Below, one piece after another: positions 55,144 through 64,000 of a stretch of DNA of 64,000 bases. The DNA is taken from NCBI GenBank assembly GCA_037951105.1, contig JBAMJV010008065.1, positions 62,001-126,000 of the forward strand, given 5' to 3'. A model generated the notes under the pieces. It ran no database searches. It had not been told where the DNA came from and worked only from the letters and a program-made list of their open reading frames with translations. The translations under genes and the position numbers were made by a program. This stretch comes from Echinarachnius parma. Its lineage: Eukaryota > Echinodermata > Echinoidea > Clypeasteroida > Echinarachniidae. Numbering within the stretch: position 1 is the first letter of the stretch; the number at the start of each line of letters is the position of its first letter.

Positions 55144-55728
55144 GCGGTTGCGTGCATCGTACGTTGCGCACGTGGTAAGTGCGTTGTACGTGCTTACAAC
55201 GTGCTTACAACGTACGGTCTCCGTGCGGTTGCCACGTTATCGTACGGAGGCCGTACTTACACGTGCTGCTCACGTACGGTGTCCTTACTCACTAAGTGCG
55301 TGCAAGTGCGAACAACCTTTTCTGCTCATATTATACTGCATAAATCAGTGCGCACAACGTGCGTTGTAAGTGCGGAGCACGTGCTTACTCGGTACGGTCC
55401 ACGTGAGTTCTGCGTGCTCATTGGACAGTTGAACTGGGGAAGTGCCGAGTAAGCACGGACCACGCACTTATCACGTGCGCAGCACGCACGTGCGCTCATT
55501 GGCTGTAGAACGCAGCGAAAACGCAGCGAACGCAGCGAAAGTTCCTCGTGCACTAAAAGTGCTACGTCGTGTCTGCGTGCTCCCAAATCCGTACTGAGTC
55601 GGTACTGAGTCGGTACTCACCACGTACGGATACCCAAATTTTGCCCACGTTTTTGCAAGTAGACAGCACGCACGGGGCACGCACTTGCAAGTACGGCGGG
55701 TTGTGACCACCGCTTTAGCGGGACCCTG
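54950..55728. mobile_element. hAT-like MITE inserted in the receptor's last exon
   Basis: Left CAGAGCCCCTCGTAAAGCCC, TGGTCACAACCCACCGTGCG and right, read inverted, CAGGGTCCCGCTAAAGCGGT, GGTCACAACCCGCCGTAC: long related termini starting with CAG(A/G)G. The interior is GC-rich with many ACGTGCGT/GTACGT-type words (acgtgcttacaacgt, cgtacgg), unlike the AT-rich surroundings. The right edge abuts the LTR at 55730, so the target duplication cannot be read. Frames inside it are not genes. Confidence 0.75.
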
Positions 55729-55729
55729 G

Positions 55730-56924
55730 TGTCACGGGCCGGAGGAGCCCGGGTGGTCAATCCGACTCGTGAATAGTACACGTCACACACAGACGCATAC
55801 ATCATCAAAACAAAACGATCAATTGGTAAACAAACACACAATCTAATGACTACTTCAGACCAGAACGCAAAATGACTATAGGTAAGGCAGAGTATATATA
55901 AGGTGAGCTGGTGCTATAATTATAATTAAACAAATACAAATCAAATAATTATTTAAGGGCTCACAATTGGCACCACAAATATAATCGTTAATCGAATTCG
56001 ATTAACAAATAACAACAATCAATCAAAATAAACAATTATAATCGATTAATTAAACACTTAACATTTCTTTGGGGTAAATACTTTTGTGTGAGTTCAAACT
56101 TTAAAAGAAAGTGGAATTTCGCAAAGGAAAACCGAACGATAACTAGACGTGAATCCTAACCATCTGGCCAGACAGTGAAATAATACTCGCGAGAAATAAA
56201 TCAATAAAACCTGAGATCTCGAGTCCACGTTATCGTGATCGTCGCCAGAAGACTAAGTCGTCATCGTTGTCGATGTACGTTCCGTAGTATTGCTTGTGCG
56301 CGTCCCACAGTGCATCGGCGATGTAAGCGGGTGTAGCACCTCCGGGACAAACGCGGTTGCAGATGGCGATCGAGTGGACAGCGATCCGACATCGGACGGT
56401 CTACCTCGTCGACGACGCCTTCGTCAGGAAGAGCTGCATGGCCTTGGTTACGGCCTGGCCCTGAGACCCACAAACTGTGGGAAATTATATCTAACTGAAC
56501 AGAACTGTCTGTAACACGTCCGTTTCTGCTGCCAGACAAAATCAAACTGATTCCACAATCTAGCCCGCGAAAACGTATACCTAAAATACATCAATAATAC
56601 AGCTATTGAGATATTACCCTAACAGTAACGGGCGTTGTTAAACATGGTTAATTCATGAAGTTCAAATTGAATATGAAAGACATATTACGTAATCAGTAAG
56701 CAACAGTATTCATAGTATAATCACGTAATAATGAATATTCATGTTAAGCATGACGACATAGCATATCTAATGAGACACGTGATTATATAAACCAATCATA
56801 AATTAACGAGTGTATCCACGTGAGCGTAATTAACCAATAGAAAACATCAAGAATAATACCACAAAATAATGTAAATGCATCTGGCGCCATCTGCGTCAGG
56901 ATAAGATACAATCTGGTCGTGACA
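55730..56924 (-). mobile_element. Gypsy element 3' LTR
   Basis: TGTCACGGGCCGG at 55730 and ...GGTCGTGACA ending 56924 are inverted LTR termini of a 1.2-kb LTR. On the minus strand it is preceded by a purine-rich tract (aaatagggggtaa, 56937-56925), the expected polypurine tract for plus-strand priming. The pol remnant lies just beyond. The other LTR is not in the window. Confidence 0.75.
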
Positions 56925-57196
56925 TTACCCCCTATTTCAAGAACATACAATTACACATATATTTGTATGGAACTCAGAATATCTATAAAAAAAATACAAT
57001 ACAGTTGTATCGACCTGCTTTCAATCTCTTACATTATGTGCGTTTTCCAAAATGAATATTTTCTCATTACTAACCATTTCAAGCATATACATAATTATTA
57101 TATAATAATTAACCATTCACAATTAAAATCATTGCACTTGGCTATACGAACATGATCAAAGCACAATTAACATGCTAGTGGACTTTGATATCAACT
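56925..57196 (-). other. Polypurine tract and short 3' non-coding part of the Gypsy element
   Basis: Only about 270 bases separate the RNase H stop and the LTR. There is no integrase, which normally follows RNase H in Gypsy pol. Confidence 0.6.
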
Positions 57197-58726
57197 TTAT
57201 TCTAAACACCGACTCAAAAAGTCTGCCCCTCTGTTATCTGCCCCCTTGATGACCCGAACTCTAAAGTGGTATGGCTGAAGGGCAAGGGCCCAGCGCAGGC
57301 TGCGATTGTTTATATATTTCGCGTGCGCAATGTATGCTAATGGGTTATGATCAGTCTCAGCAACAAATTCAGTGCCATATAGAAGGACATCGAATTTTTT
57401 GATCGCCCATATGAGGGCTAGGCACTCGCGCTCGATTACGGAGTATGCGCGTTCGCGCTGCTTGAGCTTTCGACTAGCATAGCTGACGGGAAATAGGACC
57501 CCGTCTTGCTCTTGCATCAGTACCGCTCCGATACCGATGTCTGATGCGTCTGTCCGCACGATGTATGGCTTATTTGGGTCAAGTAACCGTAGGATCGGAG
57601 CAGAGGAGAGGCGTTGCTTAAGCGTTCTAAATGCCCGATCCTCGTTTTCTCCCCATTTTACCTTTGCTGGAGCCCTCTTTTTTGTCAAATCTGTCAATGG
57701 GGCAGCAATGGCAGCGTAGTTTGGTATGTATTTCTGATAGAATCCTGCCATTCCCAAAAAAGATCGGACTTCTTTTTTTGTTGTGGGGATTGCTGCTTTC
57801 ATTACCTTCTCTATGTTGGCTGGCGTGGGTGTAGAATTTCCTTCGCCCACAATGTGGCCAAGGAATTCCAATGTGGAAAACCCTATCATGCACTTGCTTG
57901 GTCGCGCTGTTAGCCCGGCAGCGCGTAGGCGCTTGAAGACAATATCAAGAACATCCACGTGTTCCTCCCAAGTATCGGTGAAGATCAAAATATCGTCAAT
58001 GTAGTTGACTACGTTGTCGATACCTTTCAACAGTTCCTTCATCATTCTCGTGAACGCAGCGGGAGCGTTCATCAGTCCAAATGGGAGAACTTTGAACTGA
58101 TAGTGACCATCGGGCGTGACAAAGGCGGTTTTGTGAACATCATCTGGGTCTATTGGAATTTGCCAATACCCTTTACTTAAATCAAGTTTACTGAACACTT
58201 TGCCAGAACCGATTTCGGATACCAATGAATCGATATTTGGTATCGGCTGGGGGTCGAAAACAGTAACGGAATTGAGTTGTCGATAATCAACGCAAAATCT
58301 GTCTCCCCCGTCTTTTTTATGAACAATGACTACCGGTGCAGCGTACGCTGAATGGGATTCTTCGATGATTCCCATGGCAGTCATTTCCTCAATTTCATCC
58401 TTAATCACTGTACGCAGGGCATGAGGGACTTTGTACGGTTTTGATTTAACGGGTGCCGCTGAAGTTAGTGTGATGGTATGTTCAGTGAGAGACGTCCGTC
58501 CGGGAATGTCGGACAGTACTTCTTCAAAACCAGCCAGCATTAGTTTTACCTGGTCAGAACAACTAGTCTCAAGGTCTGGACTTATTTTAACATCAGTCCA
58601 GGTTTCTGATTGCTTCAAATTTGGAAGATGCAAGTCTGCATTCAACTGATTACATGAATCATCTTGTTCAGACACGACGGCCACTGAACCAAGCTGAGCC
58701 CTAGTTTCTGTACCGCGCTGTTCATA
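57197..58726 (-). pseudogene. Gypsy-type pol remnant: reverse transcriptase + RNase H
   Basis: A clean minus-strand frame of about 495 codons encodes the RT (ALRTVIKDEIEEMTAMGIIE, VDYRQLNSVT, KLDLSKGYWQIPID, FKVLPFGLMNAPAAFTRMM, catalytic VVNYIDDILIFT) and RNase H (YIVRTDASDIGIGAVLMQEQ, VIERECLALIWAIKKF, ETDHNPLAYI, GADNRGADFLSRCLE). Protease and gag are cut off at 58726. The frame stops after the RNase H end and no integrase follows, so the copy cannot move by itself. The intact frame suggests it is not very old. Confidence 0.9.
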
Positions 58727-58817
58727 AAAAAGACGGGGGAGACAGATTTTGCGTTGATTATCGACAACTCAATTCCGTTACTGTTTTCGACCCCCAGCCG
58801 ATACCAAATATCGATTC
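58727..58817 (+). repeat. 91-base inverted fragment of the Gypsy RT
   Basis: On the plus strand this stretch (aaaaaagacgggggagacag to aaatatcgattca) is the exact reverse complement of about 58229-58319 inside the pol frame. It encodes the KKDGGDRFCVDYRQLNS block in the opposite direction. It joins the truncated pol end directly. Confidence 0.85.
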
Positions 58818-58993
58818 AGTGGCGGATCTACGGGGGGGGGGGGGGGGGGTTAGGGGGTTTAACCCCCCCCCCCCCCCCCTTGATGTGCATAGAAAAACGC
58901 CATCATGTTTCCAGACCCACACAGTATCCGCATCGTCATTGGGTCAACCCCCCCCCCCCCCCCCTCCTTAGCAAAAAGCTAGATCCGCCCCTG
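58817..58993. mobile_element. Small MITE, CAGTGGCGGATCTA termini
   Basis: cagtggcggatctacgg at 58817 and tagatccgcccctg ending 58993 are inverted ends around a G-tract, a C-tract and a second C-tract. The family is shared with 54260-54457. Confidence 0.65.
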
Positions 58994-60889
58994 CTGATCA
59001 TAGTCTTTTAAATCATAAAAGGGACCTACTTTATACATTGTCAAAATAGCGACAAAACTTACTTCGATCATTAGCAGTTCTCACATATCTCGTGTTATTC
59101 GTATTACCAATAAAAGCATGCATGGATTAATAGGTTTCTATTTTCCGAATTTCTTTTTCGTTAAAGAGTAGTTTATGATTGAAGTGTTCGGATTTGACAT
59201 TATCCACTGGGTACTTTAAACGGTGTCCCAAGTCAGTGCAATGGGTGAGCAAATATCACTTTGCATTTTCGCGTATTATACTCGGTCATCTGACGCTCAT
59301 TTACCATGGAATGTTCACACAGCATCCAGTGAATATTATATCAGATTAAAGACATGACACATTTTACTGACACTTCTTAATTTTTTGCACACGTCAACTA
59401 AGTTACTAGATCCCTTTAAAAAAGACTTTTCACCCAAGAAATCTGAAGTTTCTATTGAACAAAAGGAGGAATCATAATTGGAAATCTAAGCAAAACCATA
59501 GAGCTTCTTTTGTCTGTTTTTGTCTCCTTTTCAAAATAAAAACAGCTACGAATTCAAAAATCGTATACGCAAAACAAAATATATCGTGTGGCCGTTATGA
59601 AAAGACACCCTACTACTTTACATTTCGCGAATGTTAATATTGTCACGTAATGTGTACTGTGCTAAATTTATCATCTCCGCAAAAAATAAATAGCTGTGAA
59701 ATCATAAAACACTTGCCATTTTCATGATTTTTTTAAATATTTACCTACACAATAACGAATTTCTTCTTTTTGCGAAATAATTTGTACACAATGATGCGTA
59801 CTTCACTGCCAATGTGAATTTACACCACAGGGGTCCATGAAGTTCGAAAATTGGTAACATTGGTTTAAGTGATTAATTGACGTACATCAGAACACTATTC
59901 AATCATTAATGACTATATCTCATTTTATTATTTAATCCATTAATGTTAATGTTTAATTCAATAAGTCAGATTGATACACATGTAAACTAATACTGCGTTG
60001 GCGTACATCAGATGCTTGATATGGTGTTAGAGGTATACAGGGTGTCCCAGAAAGAATGCAACACCTACGATCGTTAATTTCATCAACATCAACGACCAAA
60101 TGTCATTGTTTTTTGTTTGATTGGGTAGAACATTCCTTTTCCAACTAAATGATACCATAAGCATTGATGTTGGGTAAGGCGTTTGGATCCTAGGGCTATT
60201 CTTCTGAGGCAATGTCATTTCCTAAATTTGCTACTTTTTCGTCTACATACATTATTAGTTATCTGGTTGTCGCATCTGATATATTAAAGTGAGATATATA
60301 AATGTATACATTGTACATTAATAAATAATATATTTAATGATGTAAAGTAGGTACGAATAATGATGATATACTACTAATCCAATATGATACATGTTTATTT
60401 TATGTTGATCTAAATTTAGATGATTCATTTAATTTATTTAAGTGGAAATGCATTTATTAATTACATACTGATTTAGTAATGTATATACAAGGGTTGTATA
60501 TAAATGAGTGTAAATTATATGGATTATATGCGCTACGAATACTACACATTATCAAACTTAAATCATAAATAGTAATTTGATTTAATACATGTATAGCACA
60601 TGCTTATAGATATAATTAAGGTAATTAAATTAAATTAATTGGTTCTAAATTAATGTAATTTCTTTCACAAAATATGTATGTAGTTACTTCACATAGTTGA
60701 AAGCATACATGTGGTATAAATGTATAACAATATATAATAATAGCTGTACCCGCGGAAATCCGCGGGTTTTTTGTGAGAGAAAGGCGATGATGATATAGCG
60801 ATACTTTAAAAATGTATTATTCCCAAAGTATGAGTATTGGTATTTCCCGAAGTGCCCTTGATATTTGTTTGTAAGACACGGAAGAACTA
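58994..60889. other. Intergenic, AT-rich, with one mariner-type end
   Basis: No coding exon recognised. At 60035-60064, tatacagggtgtcccagaaa followed by gaatgcaac looks like the TA-flanked outer end of a mariner-type element. No partner end or transposase was found, so it is a truncated end or chance. The rest is AT-rich. Confidence 0.5.
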
Positions 60890-61290
60890 ACTGTCAAATT
60901 TGAAAGAACAAACAATTTTAATGACAGAATAACCTTTATTTGATCAAAATCGGTTCAGAAACGGATGAAATATCTACACCATAAACATATTTTTATTCAA
61001 AAATTCTACACCGGGGGAAAGTTGTTGATGATAATCTCTATTGAATCATTATTTTAACAAAACTTTAAATGCACAATTTTGTATGAAAATGGCCCAAACC
61101 AACCATTCTTTTAGAAGCGCCCTCTTGAGTTGCAATGACTCTTTATGAATGATAACAGAGGATTTACTTAGTCGTTTGTAATTGTGTATACTTTTCGAGC
61201 ATGGTGAAATTTTAACTATTATTTTGTACCGTAACGGTGCAGGTTTTGATTACTAAAGTTAAGTTTAACCAATAGTCAACTATCCCTTTA
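60890..61290 (+). repeat. Dispersed repeat, copy B
   Basis: Same family as 15770-16300: acctttatttgatcaaaatc, tttaaatgcacaatttt, agcgccctcttgagtt, gtttgtaattgt, tttcgagcatggtg, aacggtgcaggttttg and aactatccctttaa in the same order. Confidence 0.75.
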
Positions 61291-63879
61291 AATAGGACAA
61301 AATAAACACGGGCGACTCAATCCCGCCCCGTCCAACGATACATCCGGTCAATGTATTAAATTAGATACAGTTATGCTCGTGTACTTGCTAATAAAGTAGC
61401 TTCGCCGCTCCACCCCCCACCCCCCCCCCCCCCCCCTCCCTCGACCACAATTGCCTGCATGAAACATAACCCCGTGTCCCCTAAGCTTTTCATATCCAAA
61501 CTAAGTTCTTCGGCGTATATATTTTGTCATATTCTTGTGAAACCCGATGCTGATTTTTCTTTGAAGGGAATAGTAGCTGTCTATAAGTATATATAGTATA
61601 TGTATTGCATAATAAATGATCAGATACCTCCCACATCCATTCTACCCCCCCCCCCCCCCTACACCCCGGCCCCCAGACGTCTTCTCTGGTATAGTACAAA
61701 TGTAGTAGCTTCCACTGATTCACGGCTGGCATAATACAATAATCTTACCGCAAGATGGCGAGAATGTATAATCGTGTACCATGCGAATGAGCAAAAGAGT
61801 GACCATTGTCGATGGTCAGTGAGCTATGCAAACAAACTCCGTTACGGCGGGGGTGATTAAGAAGACTCCGTTGGCTTAATACAATGCACAGCCTTCTGCC
61901 AGAGTGTTATGAGCGCAGCTAAATTGAAGTTGTCGCATTTTGTCGTCGATGCACTTACAAACACAATGCCAATCGGCAATAGCGATCATAACCATACCAT
62001 CCGCGTAATATAAATATTGATATTTATCAAAACCTGGGTAGTTTCGCAACGTGTTATATCTAAAATAGTTTCTCAATATATTATTTGTTTTATCTACTCC
62101 AATTTATATTCTTACAAATAATTTTACGGCGATAAATTGTTAGTCAATGCTCGGCGCCTTAAATAGGCAATGCCGCATTGCTGACTTTCCCTTTTCTTCG
62201 ATCTGGAGGACGACCACGGGGCGGGAGCGACTCGGGAATACCTTATTGTCCTCCGTAAAACGTATATCCTTCGATCCCGACGGTCGGGGAGTCGCCGAAT
62301 TCTCGGGGTGAGGATATCTCGAGTGGGAGGCATTTGGGGGGTTGAAGCTTACCGTATTAATATAATAGATGAATGTATGAAATGCTCGATCCTTCAAGAG
62401 TTTGGAAAATTATGAAAACATTAGCCTGAAAGTTCATCTGTATTTAATTTCGGAGGTAAATATTTGTATTGTAATAACAATTTAAAACAATTAATTCTTA
62501 TTATGAAAACATATTTTCTTTGGCATTTATGAGAACATGTTTAGAGTATTATTTATCCAATAGTCTTATTATAAATAGTTACTTAAAATGATCCATTACC
62601 TTTATATTTTTGTCTCCAAAAGTCATATTTTAGACTTCATTCACACTAATTTTATTGTAAGATTAATGGAAATGATATGTCAGATTTTCATAGAAAAGGA
62701 ATAATGTTTTCTTAGTGACAACAATGAAAACAAAAATTAAATTTATCTCGATCGTTCGCGTGAATTATCTGAAGTCGGATATTCTATGGACGATTGAGTA
62801 TCCGAATTCGATCTGTAAGTGTCTATAGACGCTTTCAAATTCAATCTTGAATAGCTCTATAAGAGAAACTTTTGGACAATCAAGATCAATTTCATTCTTC
62901 TGTTTCCATAAGCCAAGCAACAAGAAACATGAGAAGTGTGAAAGACCCAAATCATTTTGGATGAATTCTACAAAGTTGATATATCCCTTAAATGTAAATA
63001 GATGTATGAATGAATCGTTTCTGATAAACAGGTTTAAGGTAAATATTTCACATAACGTTATTTTTTATTATCAGGTATTATGTGATGTAAAGTTGTATTT
63101 TTCTTCTTTAGTTAAAAGGTATCTCGATTAATACAAATATTATGCATTATCAACATATATCAATTTGTTTATAACAATGTGTTCAAATACTGGGATACAT
63201 TAGTTGATGTTGTCAGTCAAGTTTGTGGTCGTCATTAACTACCTTTAATAATTAGTTCTGCATACAATGTACGAAACTCAACTATTCTTTGGCATTTAAA
63301 GGCAATCATAATTATGGTAGACCTGGTTATTGATATTTATTCATTTCGATGCAAAAACGCAAATATGAATACAAAATTAATAAACATAATAAAATGTTAT
63401 AAAGATTATGTTTATATACATGTATCACAGTATTAGGATGTTAAAATGGATTATTGCATGTTGTATATTCATAAGCATTTGACTTAAAGTGGCGCGGATA
63501 AGGCAAATAAAGGACGCTAGTCATATTACGCGCGCGCTACGCACGAGACGCGCCGTTCTGTACAAACTAATGGTATCTCCTTTTAGCAGCACGTTTGTTC
63601 TAGCCTAGTTGACTGTCATGGCGCGGCCCAATGCGGGCGGCTGAGTAATTTTTCCCTGGCCCTCTATATGTCTTGTCCGCGCAACTTTAAAAACAACGCC
63701 ACTCAGTAAATGACACCCGCGACATTTATTTTAGTTTCATATAAACAAACCCTTTCGAATGAGCTTACATAATGTAATAACAAAGGAAAGAGCGTATCGA
63801 AGCAAAATATAGGAAAAGCGCAAGTTTGTGGGTTGTGTGTGAGTTTTTCTCCAAGAAGAAATCTATTGAATAAGATTAT
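61291..63879. other. Intergenic, no gene recognised
   Basis: Contains C-tracts (61415-61440, 61645-61662), AT-rich stretches and a CG-rich patch near 63525-63680 that could be promoter-like but has no supporting signal. A weak relative of the repeat at 4610 and 20159 may lie at about 62630-62720 (attttagacttcat...cttagtga). The frames have no recognisable domains. Confidence 0.4.
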
Positions 63880-64000
63880 TTATTTGTGTGTGTGTGTGTT
63901 TTGTGTTCGTGTGTGTGTGCGTGTATGTTTGTGTGTGTGTTTGTATGTGTGTGTGTGAGTGAGTGTGAATGTGTATGTAAATGTGTGTGTGACGTGTGTG
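63880..64000. repeat. (TG)n microsatellite at window edge
   Basis: Interrupted GTGTGT repeats from about 63884 to the end of the window. Confidence 0.9.

Noticed and set aside
60035-60064. Complete mariner element
   Set aside because: Only one end is seen; no partner end and no transposase frame follow.
63500-63700. CpG-rich patch as a promoter
   Set aside because: No TATA, initiator, exon or downstream frame to support it within the window.

Overview
The window is a repeat-saturated piece of an animal nuclear genome. Reasons: split genes with GT/AG introns and conserved exon phases, long intergenic and intronic sequence, microsatellites, and retroelements typical of metazoans (L1-Tx1-like and Jockey/CR1-like LINEs, a Penelope-like element, a Gypsy LTR element, a tRNA-like SINE head, many MITEs). 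The mix (Cys-loop receptor of divergent nicotinic type, CUB and SRCR modules, Tx1-type L1, Penelope) suits a marine invertebrate, perhaps a deuterostome such as an echinoderm, hemichordate or amphioxus. The sequence alone does not fix the species. Nothing bacterial is present. Two host genes can be supported. On the minus strand at 12.3-15.5 kb, a secreted or membrane protein is seen as three exons that all join in phase 1: signal peptide (15373-15495), CUB domain (13549-13893) and an SRCR-like segment (12293-12502). On the plus strand at 48.8-55.1 kb lies a nicotinic-like Cys-loop receptor subunit: exons 48785-48924, 49917-49961 (45 nt), 51668-51777 (110 nt), 52619-53370 (Cys-loop, M1-M3), 53844-54022 (M3-M4 loop) and 54853-55143 (M4). 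Its first exon with the signal peptide was not found. Its last exon runs straight into a hAT-like MITE, which supplies the present C-terminal tail. Layout of the rest. 0-4.3 kb: a Tc1-like transposase fragment, then a Jockey/CR1-type LINE broken by a GATCGC-rich element and by a long fold-back element. 4.3-11.5 kb: MITEs and hairpins. 11.5-21 kb: the CUB/SRCR gene among MITEs and short duplications. 21.4-23.7 kb: a LINE endonuclease fragment split exactly at a TTAA by a MITE. 24.5-36.1 kb: a minus-strand L1-Tx1-like LINE split by a 5.5-kb palindromic fold-back element. 35.3-40.6 kb: a nest with two MITEs of one family in or beside the LINE ORF1, a 3.8-kb TIR element inside the second MITE, and a 1.6-kb solo LTR inside that. 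42.5-45.4 kb: fold-back elements, a (GAA)n tract and palindromic minisatellites. 45.36-48.56 kb: two Penelope-like copies head to head. 55.7-58.8 kb: 3' LTR and pol remnant of a Gypsy element without integrase. 59-64 kb: AT-rich sequence with a few repeats. The clearest pattern across the window is that many unrelated non-autonomous elements are each filled with their own short self-complementary word, repeated many times and often arranged as one large hairpin.
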